The notes under the pieces are model-generated. The model saw only the letters and a list, made by a program, of their open reading frames with translations. It searched no databases and was not told the origin of the DNA. 64,000 nt of DNA from Gemmatimonadota bacterium. GTDB taxonomy: Bacteria > Gemmatimonadota > Gemmatimonadetes > Longimicrobiales > Gaopeijiaceae. How positions within the stretch are numbered: the first letter of the stretch is position 1; every line of letters begins with the position of its first letter. A program made the translations under genes and the position numbers. The DNA lies in NCBI GenBank assembly GCA_026706635.1, contig JAPOYJ010000062.1:1-64000 (forward strand), given 5' to 3'. Below are positions 41,994 through 49,811 of the stretch, piece after piece.

Positions 41994-42125
41994 CTCGACT
42001 CCTTCCTCCGTCTTCGTTCCGGCCGTCTGCGCGGGGCAGGCATCCCTCCCGACGCGTAGGCTATCCTAACCAAGTTGCGCGACGCCGGGTGGACCCCTGG
42101 CGCAGTCCGTGAAAGGGAGGCGTTG

Positions 42126-44816
42126 ATGCGAGATGCGACGATTTCACCAGTGAGCCGGTCGCTATCGGTACCGTGCGCCCACAGCTGGCTTGCGGCCACC
42201 ATTGCCCTCGCTCTGCCGCAGGCGGCCGTTGGCCAGGGTCCCAGGAGTCCGTGGATGAACCCTGACGATAGTCCTCCACCTCCCACACTCGAGGCCCACC
42301 GACTGAGCGGTCCTCCGCCGCAGGTCGACGGCGTGCTCGGGGAATCCGACTGGCAAAGCGCCGCCGTGGCCCAGGAGTTCGTGGTCTTCGAGCCCGACGA
42401 GGGTGCCGTACCCACCCAGCCGACCGAGGCGCGGGTGCTCTACGGGCCCGAAGCGCTCTATGTGGGGATCCGCGCCTTCGACACGGCACCGGATTCGATC
42501 GTGCGGAGGCTCGCGCGGCGCGACGACCGCCCCCACTCGGACTGGGTCGACGTGGTGATCGACAGCTACCTGGATCGACGCACGGCGTTCCGATTCGGAG
42601 TCAATCCGGCCGGAGTCAAGTCGGATGCGTACATGTTCGACGACACGAACGAGGACGACTCATGGGACGCGGTGTGGGAGGTCGCCACCCAGACCGACGA
42701 CCTCGGATGGACCGCCGAGTTCCGTATCCCGTACTCGCAGCTCAGCTTCGACGGCGCGGTTCGCCAGACCTGGGGGCTCAACTTCGTGCGCTATGTCGGC
42801 CGCCATCTGGAGACGAGCCTCTGGGCACCTATATCGCGCGGCGACGGCGCCATGGTGTCGCGCTTCGGAAAGCTGGTGGGTCTGGACGGCATCTCGCCCC
42901 CGATGCGCCTCGAGGTGACGCCCTACTCGCTGGCCAGCGTGCAGGCGGCCCCAGGGAGCGCCGACGACCCCTTCCACGCGGACCGCGACTTCGCGTCCAT
43001 GCTCGGCGCCGACGCCAAGTACGGGATCACCTCCGACCTGACGCTCGACCTGACGGTGAATCCGGACTTCGGGCAGGTGGAGGCCGACCCGGCCCGGGTC
43101 AACCTAAGCGCCTTCGAGACCTTCCTCGACGAGCGGCGCCCATTCTTCGTCGAGGGGGCGAACATCTTCGCCTTCGGCTTCTCGCCGGGTGACGACGGCG
43201 AGGACGAGGGCCTATTCTATTCGCGGAGGATCGGCAGGGCCCCTCGGGGAGCGGCATCGGGCGCGGCCTACGCCGATGTGCCCCGTCAGACCCGGATCCT
43301 CGGGGCGCTCAAGCTGTCGGGGAAGACAGACTCCGGGTGGTCGCTCGGGCTTCTGCACGCCGTCACCCGCCGGGAGGATGCCCGGCTGGCCGACGCCAGC
43401 GCGGGGCGCCTGGAGGACCAGCTCGTGGAGCCCTCGGCGCACTACGGAGTGGCGAGGGCAATAAAGGACCTCCGTGGCGGCCGGAGCGCGGTCGGCCTCA
43501 TCTCCACCTGGAGCCGGCGCGATGCCGCGGCCGCCGAGGAGCTGGCGATCCACTCCGATGCCTATGCCTTTGGCGCGGATGGTCGGCACCGATTCGGAGG
43601 CGACCGGTTCGTGCTCAGGGCCTATCTGCTGGGCTCGACGGTTCGAGGTTCGGCAGCGGCGATCGAACGAACGCAGAGATCCCCGGCACGCTACTTCCAG
43701 CGCCCCGACGCCGATCACCTCGAGCTCGACCCCACGCGGAGCTCGCTCAGCGGATGGGCGGCGTCGACGATGTTCGGCAAGATCTCCGGCGGGTACTGGC
43801 GCTTCGCGGCGGGCGCCATGGCCCGTTCACCCGGATTCGATGCGAACGACCTGGGGTTCATGCGCGAAACCGACTTTGTGTCGCCCTACATCTGGATCGG
43901 ATTCCAGCACTACCGGCCGAGCGGCCCCTTTCAGCGCTGGAATGTGAACCTGAATGGCTGGATGCCCCGGAGTCTGGGCGGCGACCGCTACCAGATGGGC
44001 GGCAACATCAACGGGAACTTCACCCTTAGGAGCTTCTGGCGCGCCTACGCGGGGGTGAGGGCCACCAGCTGGGGACTGAGCAACACGGCGCTCCGAGGCG
44101 GGCCGCTCCTGCGGGTGGACCCGTCGGCGGGCGGCTGGCTTGGTTTCGGGTCCGACTACCGCAAGGACCTGCAGCTCCGGGTCGGTGGCAACTGGGGGAT
44201 TACGGCTGCGTCGGACTCGAGGCGCTACGGAGTCAACGCCACTTTGAGGTGGCGGCCCTCGTCGCGGGCAACGCTTGCGGCAGGCCCGTTTCTGAACTGG
44301 AGCGAGGAGGGTGCCCAGTGGGTGGGGCGCTACGACCTGGGGGACGCGCACTACCTCTTCGCCCGGCTCGCGCACACGACCACGGGGATGACGCTGCGGG
44401 CGGACTGGACCTTCTCGCCCGAACTGTCGCTACAGCTCTACGCGCAGCCCTTCGTCTCGGCGGGGTCGTACGACGGGTACAGGCAGGTGGTGGAGCCGCG
44501 CGCGGCGGCCTTCGCCGACCGCTTCGCATCGATCGACGTCCGGACCGACGCAGATGGGGACCTCGGTGCCGACATCGATGGCGACGGCACCCCCGAGACG
44601 ATCTACGCGCCCGATTTCAACTTCAAGCAGTTCCGGTCGAACGCCGTGCTCCGGTGGGAGTATCGGCCAGGATCGACCCTCTTCGCCGTATGGTCGCAGG
44701 GGCGCGACCACTACGCCTCCGACGGCGGCTTTTCGCTGGGCAGCGACCTCCGGACGCTGATGGAGCAGTCGGCCGACAACGTCCTCATGGTGAAGGCGAG
44801 CTACTGGATCGGGTAG
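42126..44816 (+). CDS. DUF5916 outer-membrane protein with CBM9-like N-terminal domain
   Basis: 896 aa from ATG 42126, five bases after GGGAGG. A signal peptide ends AAVGQ. Residues about 60-240 are a family-9 carbohydrate-binding-like sandwich (PQVDGVLGESDWQSAAVAQEFVVFEP, ARVLYGPEALYVGIRAFD, WDAVWEVATQTDDLGWTAEFRIPYSQL). The DUF5916 part follows (YSLASVQAAPGS..., LTVNPDFGQVEADPARVNLSAFETFLDERRPFFVEGANIF) and is barrel-like up to the end. Such proteins are common in Bacteroidota and Gemmatimonadota, with no proven role. Its TAG stop is followed at once by CCAGCAGTCCGTGGATAA, an element end. Confidence 0.88.
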   Translation: MRDATISPVSRSLSVPCAHSWLAATIALALPQAAVGQGPRSPWMNPDDSPPPPTLEAHRLSGPPPQVDGVLGESDWQSAAVAQEFVVFEPDEGAVPTQPTEARVLYGPEALYVGIRAFDTAPDSIVRRLARRDDRPHSDWVDVVIDSYLDRRTAFRFGVNPAGVKSDAYMFDDTNEDDSWDAVWEVATQTDDLGWTAEFRIPYSQLSFDGAVRQTWGLNFVRYVGRHLETSLWAPISRGDGAMVSRFGKLVGLDGISPPMRLEVTPYSLASVQAAPGSADDPFHADRDFASMLGADAKYGITSDLTLDLTVNPDFGQVEADPARVNLSAFETFLDERRPFFVEGANIFAFGFSPGDDGEDEGLFYSRRIGRAPRGAASGAAYADVPRQTRILGALKLSGKTDSGWSLGLLHAVTRREDARLADASAGRLEDQLVEPSAHYGVARAIKDLRGGRSAVGLISTWSRRDAAAAEELAIHSDAYAFGADGRHRFGGDRFVLRAYLLGSTVRGSAAAIERTQRSPARYFQRPDADHLELDPTRSSLSGWAASTMFGKISGGYWRFAAGAMARSPGFDANDLGFMRETDFVSPYIWIGFQHYRPSGPFQRWNVNLNGWMPRSLGGDRYQMGGNINGNFTLRSFWRAYAGVRATSWGLSNTALRGGPLLRVDPSAGGWLGFGSDYRKDLQLRVGGNWGITAASDSRRYGVNATLRWRPSSRATLAAGPFLNWSEEGAQWVGRYDLGDAHYLFARLAHTTTGMTLRADWTFSPELSLQLYAQPFVSAGSYDGYRQVVEPRAAAFADRFASIDVRTDADGDLGADIDGDGTPETIYAPDFNFKQFRSNAVLRWEYRPGSTLFAVWSQGRDHYASDGGFSLGSDLRTLMEQSADNVLMVKASYWIG

Positions 44817-44867
44817 CCAGCAGTCCGTGGATAATCTCGCGAGCGAAGTGGTTCAGCCAGCTGCTAG
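44817..44867. repeat. Minimal 51-bp element between convergent stops
   Basis: CAGTCCGTGGATAATCTCGC at the left (right after the DUF5916 stop) and AGCCAGCTG with CTAG at the right (44864-44867). The right CTAG is the stop of the DUF4340 gene. There is no inner part. It is a likely remnant or minimal form of the dispersed element, with a diverged right arm. Confidence 0.6.
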
Positions 44868-45820
44868 AAGAGGTCCGCTAGCGCCTGCTCCACCCTGTCG
44901 GTCAGGACTCTGTGCGCACGGGCGATGATGCGGGTGCGCTCGCTCCGGATGAAGTAGTTCGGCCGTTCGCCCGACTCGTCGCGGCTCACCTCCATGAAGG
45001 CGAGGGGGTCGCCGTCCCTGTCGAGGTAGTCGATCCGGAGGAGCAGCTTCAACGACTCGGCGGGGGGGAGGTCCCTGAAGCCGTCGATCCCAAGCTGGTT
45101 AACGCGCTCCATGAAGTTGGCGAAGCCGGGGTCGGGATCGGTCGCGCCGGGTGCGGTCCACTCGCCGTCGCCCGTCCGCTCCATCGTGCGCTCCCGCCCC
45201 TCGGCGTTCACGACCACGGTGGCGATCCTGTCCCGGGCGAAGTCGTGCAACTCCCGCTCCCGTACCGCGCCCTCACCCCTCTGCAGCGGATCGATGACCT
45301 CGCGGGAAATCACCATCCCGCGGCCAGTGGCAACCTCCATAGCATATCGATCGTCCCCCCCGAATACCGAGTCTCCGACGACCAGTTCCCGCCGCTCGTC
45401 GCCGAAGCCGATGGTGAGCGAGGCATCCGAGCCCTCGATCCCGTAGCTCTCCCGCTGGTCAGGCGACAGCGGGCCCAGGTCGCGCAGAGCCCTGAGCGCC
45501 GCAACGCGGGGCACTACCGCCCTTCCCGCCCACCCCACGGGGAACTCGATCTCTTCGGACGGGTCCGCGACGAGCGTCTGGGTGCCCCAGTAGTAGTATT
45601 CGCGCCCGTCGTCGGTGCGACGCTCGATCGTCAGATTCAGCACCGGGGTGCTGTAGTCGAGAACTCTGAAGTCGGCGGTGTCGCGATCCCACATCAGCGG
45701 AAGATCCCTGGCCCTCTCCAGGACCTCGCCACGGTTGCAGGTGAAGGTCATGAGGACGGCGGCCGCGACGAAGAAGGCGACGTGCCCCTTCAGGTCGGCG
45801 GTCAGGAAGGGGCCGTTCAT
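44864..45820 (-). CDS. DUF4340 domain membrane-anchored protein
   Basis: 318 aa from ATG 45820, overlapping the GldG-like stop by ATGA. One hydrophobic segment near residues 12-28 (HVAFFVAAAVLMTFTC) would anchor it, and the rest faces the periplasm and matches DUF4340 (LTIERRTDDGREYYYWGTQT, LVVGDSVFGGDDRYAMEVATGRGMVISREVIDPL, GEWTAPGATDPDPGFANFMERVNQLGIDGFRDL). DUF4340 proteins almost always accompany GldG/GldF-type exporters, as here, and are thought to act with them; the cargo is unknown. Last gene of the four-gene operon. Confidence 0.88.
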   Translation of the reverse strand: MNGPFLTADLKGHVAFFVAAAVLMTFTCNRGEVLERARDLPLMWDRDTADFRVLDYSTPVLNLTIERRTDDGREYYYWGTQTLVADPSEEIEFPVGWAGRAVVPRVAALRALRDLGPLSPDQRESYGIEGSDASLTIGFGDERRELVVGDSVFGGDDRYAMEVATGRGMVISREVIDPLQRGEGAVRERELHDFARDRIATVVVNAEGRERTMERTGDGEWTAPGATDPDPGFANFMERVNQLGIDGFRDLPPAESLKLLLRIDYLDRDGDPLAFMEVSRDESGERPNYFIRSERTRIIARAHRVLTDRVEQALADLF

Positions 45821-47796
45821 GCCTCGCCCCGGCTGGCAGGGGTGCGGCGACGGCGGTACTGCACGACGCCCGCCGCGAGCACCAACGTCGGCGCCCCGAA
45901 GATGATCCCGTAGAACCAGATCACATCCTCCGCATTGGTGTGGCGGATCGGCACGTCCTCCTCCGAAACGACCTCGCCCGCGAACTCCTCCTCGCGGCCA
46001 AGCCAGCGCACACCGTCGCTTACCAGCTCCCACTGCAGGCGCTGGCTCCTGATCACTCGCTCCGAGAAGATGTCCGCGTCGGCGTATACGAGCGCTCGCA
46101 GCGGGGGGGGGCGATCGTCCCCGTCCTGGTCGACCGGCTCGTCCCCCTCGGCGGCTTCGGTCAGGGCACCGCCGTCGGCTTCCATCCTCCCCTCGACCGC
46201 CACCGCAAGGCCGTGGCTCGACCTCTCCTCGTGCCCCTCGTTGAAGGTGTAGTCGCCGTTTCGATCCTGGAAGCTGCTCGGCATGCTGTTGATGGTCACG
46301 GTGGCGCTAACGCCCTCGGCCCCCTCCACGGGGGTCAGGCGGCCCGGCCCAACCATCAGCACGCCCGCTCTGACGCCGTGGCGTGACGCCGTAGTGACCG
46401 AAGGGTGGGTGGAGAAGCGATTGGTGACGATGTTGCGCCGGTCGGCGATCGTGAAACGCTCCGACACAAAGATGTTATCGTCGACGGTCATCGCATCGTC
46501 GTACTCCAGGCCCAGGCGGTCGCCCAGCGCCGCGAAGTCGAAGTCCGAGTCGGGCTCGAGCGCCACCAGCAGCGATCCGCCGCGATCCAGGTACTCGCCC
46601 ACGGCGTTCATCTCCTCGTCGAGGAAGGGCGTCTTGGGCCCGACGATCAGCACCATGGCCGCGTCGTCGGGGATCCTGCTCCCCAGACCGTCCTTGATCC
46701 CGAAATCGAAGGTCTCGTAGTTCATCCCGGCAAGCAGCTTCCGGAGACCGTCCAGGAGGGGTGGCGGCGTGGTCCCGGCGTCGAGGCCCTCGCGAACGTC
46801 CTGGAGCCACAGGTCCAATGGATCGTCTTCCGGGTCCAGCCCCAAAGGGTCGTTGAGCTCGCCGTGGCCGATCGTCAGGTAGGCGACCCGTCGCTCCCGG
46901 ACGAGGAGCAGTAGCGCCTGCTGCACGCTGCCGTCGAGCGTCTTCAGGTTGCGGAGCGCGTCGCTCAGCTCCACGGGGAGCACGATCTCCTCGGTGCGCC
47001 CCTCTGTTCTGAGAAATATCATCCCGTCGCGGCGCGCCCCGAACTCCTCCGCCGCCTGGACATCGCCGAAGCGGTCGTAGGAGAGCACCGTCACCCTCTC
47101 GGTAGCCCGCGCAAGATCGCGGAAGTAGTTGAGGGCCCGCTCCCTGACCGGATTGACGGGGGGGAAGAAGAGGGCGACCTCGAGCGGTTCCTCTAGCCCA
47201 AGCACGATGTTCACGACCGCCTCGCCGGGCTCCGAGGTCTTGAAGTAGCTGAAGTCGGCCGTACGGTCGAGGACCCCGGTGGAGTACCCGGCCATCATGA
47301 GCCCCGAACCGACCACGCCCAGGCTGAGCGCACTCGCCGAGACCCCACGCACCCGGAAGGCGTCCACCGGCAGCGAGCCCTCGGTGCCGCCCGTGCCGAC
47401 CGCCCACTGCGCGCCCAGGACGGGCAGGAGCGAGATGGAGAGGAGCACCGGACCGATCACCATGAAGACACGGCGGAACTCGATCTCTCTCGCGAGGCGG
47501 TCGAACTCCACGCCGAGGAGATCCAGACCCTCGCCGGTGGAGGGCACGAAGGCGGCCAGCGCGGCGATGCAGCCGATGCTGCCCAGGGCGAAGACGGTGG
47601 CGATGGAGCGCTCGTCGCCGTCGGCCCGACGCCACTGGTTCAGGCGCCAGAGGGTGGCGACGACGGCACACGCAGCTCCCAGGAAGACCAGCGGAAGGTG
47701 CAGCGCCGAGACGGCGTCGAGGACCCGCCACCCGAGGTAGACGGCCACCAGTCCGCCGACCAGCAGGTAGGTGGGACGAGGGTTGGCTACTCCCAT
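45817..47796 (-). CDS. GldG-like ABC transporter auxiliary protein
   Basis: 659 aa. Three or four N-terminal helices (about 10-180), a large periplasmic domain and a C-terminal helix (VIWFYGIIFGAPTLVLAAGVVQYRRRR). The ABC_transp_aux/GldG region is seen as EAVVNIVLGLEEPLEVALFFPPVNPVRERALNYFRDL, VQQALLLLVRERRVAYLTIGHGEL, RKLLAGMNYETFDFGIKDGLGSRIPDDAAMVLIVGPKTPFLDEEMNAVGEYLDRGGSLLVALEPDSDFDF. It works with the GldF-type permease and the ATPase downstream in name but upstream on the strand. Gliding itself is not implied. Confidence 0.88.
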   Translation of the reverse strand: MGVANPRPTYLLVGGLVAVYLGWRVLDAVSALHLPLVFLGAACAVVATLWRLNQWRRADGDERSIATVFALGSIGCIAALAAFVPSTGEGLDLLGVEFDRLAREIEFRRVFMVIGPVLLSISLLPVLGAQWAVGTGGTEGSLPVDAFRVRGVSASALSLGVVGSGLMMAGYSTGVLDRTADFSYFKTSEPGEAVVNIVLGLEEPLEVALFFPPVNPVRERALNYFRDLARATERVTVLSYDRFGDVQAAEEFGARRDGMIFLRTEGRTEEIVLPVELSDALRNLKTLDGSVQQALLLLVRERRVAYLTIGHGELNDPLGLDPEDDPLDLWLQDVREGLDAGTTPPPLLDGLRKLLAGMNYETFDFGIKDGLGSRIPDDAAMVLIVGPKTPFLDEEMNAVGEYLDRGGSLLVALEPDSDFDFAALGDRLGLEYDDAMTVDDNIFVSERFTIADRRNIVTNRFSTHPSVTTASRHGVRAGVLMVGPGRLTPVEGAEGVSATVTINSMPSSFQDRNGDYTFNEGHEERSSHGLAVAVEGRMEADGGALTEAAEGDEPVDQDGDDRPPPLRALVYADADIFSERVIRSQRLQWELVSDGVRWLGREEEFAGEVVSEEDVPIRHTNAEDVIWFYGIIFGAPTLVLAAGVVQYRRRRTPASRGEA

Positions 47797-48518
47797 CGCT
47801 TCAGCTCCATCACCCTGGTCGCGGCATACAGGAAGAAGTACGCCACCGCGGCGTAGTAGAAGGCGTCGCTGAGATTCAGCACACCCGAACCGAATCCGGT
47901 CCAGCGGTGGTCGTGAAGCGTCAGGGCATCCAGGACAAATGCCAGGGGTGCCCCCACAACCCGCGCCAGCGTGGAGAAGAGGAACATGCTCCCGGTGATC
48001 ACCGACGCCACCGCGGCAGCGACCAGCTGGTGCCGGGTCAGGGCGGTGGCGAAGAGCCCTATCGCGAGCACGGCGCCGCCCAGGAACAACATCCCCAGGT
48101 ACCCGACCAGGATGTGGCCGAGGGCGATCTTGCCGTTGACGAGGAGGAGGAGCGGGATGTACGCAGTCGCCAGGGTGATCCCCCAGAGGAAGGCGAGCGC
48201 CGACAGAAACTTGCCGAGCACGATCTCCCAGTCCTTCACCGGCGAGGTCTCGAGGAGGAGGAGGGTGCCGGTCTGGCGATCCTCGGCGATGAGGCGGATC
48301 GACAGCGCCACGGCCGCGACGGCGGTCATCCCGCTTGCGTTGTAGAAGAAGCCCCTCAGCGCCTCGCCCGAGAGGAGCTGGCCCGCGTTGGGGCCGAGCG
48401 CCACCGCGTAGAAGAGCACACCGTCGAGGAGCAGAACCACGGCGGCGACGATGTACCCCATGGGCGAGCGCAGATACGCCCTGAGCTCGCGCCGGAAGAT
48501 GATGCCGGTCGCGCCCAT
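47787..48518 (-). CDS. ABC transporter permease, GldF-like
   Basis: 243 aa from ATG 48518 with GGAGCTGAAG upstream. Six hydrophobic helices (GYIVAAVVLLLDGVLFYAVAL, AVAAVALSIRLIAEDRQTGTLLLLETSPVKDWEIVLGKFLSALAF, TAYIPLLLLV, GYLGMLFLGGAVLAIGLFATAL, AAAVASVITGSMFLFSTL, DAFYYAAVAYFFLYAA). The EDRQTGTLLLLETSP segment is characteristic of the ABC-2 permeases of the GldF and NosY group. It forms the membrane part of the exporter; the ATPase gene ends 2 bases upstream, and the GldG-like gene overlaps its end by 10 bases. Confidence 0.92.
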   Translation of the reverse strand: MGATGIIFRRELRAYLRSPMGYIVAAVVLLLDGVLFYAVALGPNAGQLLSGEALRGFFYNASGMTAVAAVALSIRLIAEDRQTGTLLLLETSPVKDWEIVLGKFLSALAFLWGITLATAYIPLLLLVNGKIALGHILVGYLGMLFLGGAVLAIGLFATALTRHQLVAAAVASVITGSMFLFSTLARVVGAPLAFVLDALTLHDHRWTGFGSGVLNLSDAFYYAAVAYFFLYAATRVMELKRWE

Positions 48519-48520
48519 CT

Positions 48521-49480
48521 TCAGCTCCGTTCTCCGCCCACCAGGTCGACGAAGACCCGCTCCAGCCCGCGCTCCGACCTGGCGAGCGCGATCACCTCGT
48601 GCCCGCCTTCGACGAGGGCCCGACAGACGGCGCCGCGAAGGTCCTCCTCGCCCTCCACCTCGAAGGTGACGGCCCCGTCGCCGCCACCGTCGGCGACCTC
48701 GGTGCGGGTGACTCCCGTCACGCCGCGAATCGCCGCCTCGGCGTCGGCCGATGTCCGGTCGGTGCCGTCGCTGCCCCCAAGCCGGATCGTGACCGTCATC
48801 CTGCGGGTGCGGACGAGCGTCCCGCTCAGCTCTTCTTCGGTGCCGGTGGCGACTATCTCGCCGTCGTCCAGGATCAGGAGCCGGTCGCACGTCTGGCTGA
48901 TCTCGGGCAGGATGTGGCTCGAGATCAGGATCGTGTGGGAGTCCTTCAGCGATCGGATCATCCGGCGCATCTCCACGATCTGCACCGGGTCCAGGTCGTG
49001 CGTCGGCTCGTCCAGGATGAGGAGCTCGGGTTCGTGGACGATCGCCTGGGCCACCCCCACCCGCTGGCGGAAGCCCTCGGAGAGGTGGCCGGTGGGCATG
49101 TCGCTCACCTCGGAGATGCGCGTCCGCGCCTCGACTTCGGGCACCCTCCTGGCGATGGCCTCGGCGGTCATTCCCTTGATCCGCCCCGCGAATGCCAGGT
49201 AGTCGCGGACCGTCATGTCGCGGTAGACCGGGGGCGTCTCGGGGAGGTAGCCAACCCGCTTGCGCACCTCGTGCGGGGAGCGCAGCACATCGAAGCCGTC
49301 GATCTCGACCCGGCCCGACGACGGCCGCAGCCCGCACGCCAGAATGCGGAGCAGCGTCGTCTTGCCGACGCCGTTCAGCCCCAGGAATCCGACCGTGTCA
49401 CCCTTTCCGATCTCGCACGAGACCGGGCCAAGCGCCCGCTTGGGCCCGTAGTACTTGGTGACTTCGGTCAGCTGTACCAT
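48521..49480 (-). CDS. ABC transporter ATP-binding protein, GldA-like
   Basis: 319 aa. Walker A GLNGVGKTTLL, signature LSEGFRQRVGVAQA, Walker B LLILDEPTHDLDPVQI and switch histidine SSHIL are present. A C-terminal extension of about 90 residues (TVRIRL...) follows the nucleotide-binding domain, as in GldA-type and NatA-like proteins. The first gene of a four-gene operon (ATPase, permease, GldG-like, DUF4340). I use Gld names only for family likeness; the substrate of this exporter is unknown. No clear Shine-Dalgarno sequence precedes the ATG at 49480. Confidence 0.93.
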   Translation of the reverse strand: MVQLTEVTKYYGPKRALGPVSCEIGKGDTVGFLGLNGVGKTTLLRILACGLRPSSGRVEIDGFDVLRSPHEVRKRVGYLPETPPVYRDMTVRDYLAFAGRIKGMTAEAIARRVPEVEARTRISEVSDMPTGHLSEGFRQRVGVAQAIVHEPELLILDEPTHDLDPVQIVEMRRMIRSLKDSHTILISSHILPEISQTCDRLLILDDGEIVATGTEEELSGTLVRTRRMTVTIRLGGSDGTDRTSADAEAAIRGVTGVTRTEVADGGGDGAVTFEVEGEEDLRGAVCRALVEGGHEVIALARSERGLERVFVDLVGGERS

Positions 49481-49811
49481 CTGCGTTGGTGGGCGAGGCG
49501 TGGTCGTCGGTTCTCGTGATGCCTGCGTACAGCGCGCCGCCCGAACCCAGCGCGAGGTTGGCCGGACGCCGACAAAGCTAGCGGTCCGCGGTTAATCTCG
49601 CCCGCGCACCGAGAGGGGCGCTGGGCTGGGCTGGCAAGGCGCTTCGCAGCGCGAATAGTAGCACTATTCGTGCAAGAAGCAACGCAGAGCGAAGCGGTCC
49701 AGCGCGGATGCAGCGCGCCTCGAATGCCGGGGGAGGTTGTCCACGGGCCGCTAGGCGACCGGCGCAAATCAACCCCGGCCTCCAGCGCCGGGCGTGTCCC
49801 CCCGGAGCGCC
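49481..49811. other. Intergenic region upstream of the exporter operon
   Basis: 331 bases, most of it occupied by the repeat element at 49578-49754. The remaining bases (49481-49577) should hold the promoter of the exporter operon; I see no consensus boxes. No gene is recognised. Confidence 0.5.
49578..49754. repeat. Complete CTAG-bounded inverted-repeat element, second full copy
   Basis: 177 bp. CTAG then CGGTCCGCGGTTAA at the left; TTGTCCACGGGCCG then CTAG at the right. Relative to the copy at 36756 it lies in the opposite orientation: the inner parts GCAAGGCGCTTCGC, GAATAGTAGCACTATTC (hairpin), AACGCAGAGCGAAGCGGTCC and GCGCCTCGAATGCC correspond to its reverse complement. It lacks the AT-rich island of the 36.8 kb copy, so the island is a variable inner segment. 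No coding capacity. Confidence 0.75.

Noticed and set aside
42246-42257. AGTCCGTGGAT inside the DUF5916 gene as a further element end
   Set aside because: It lies in frame in conserved coding sequence directly after the signal peptide and lacks the CTAG and the CAG start; it may be chance.
44864-49480. Gliding motility machinery
   Set aside because: Only the exporter-like GldA/F/G family members and DUF4340 are present; the other gld and spr genes are not in the window, and these exporter families occur in non-gliding bacteria.
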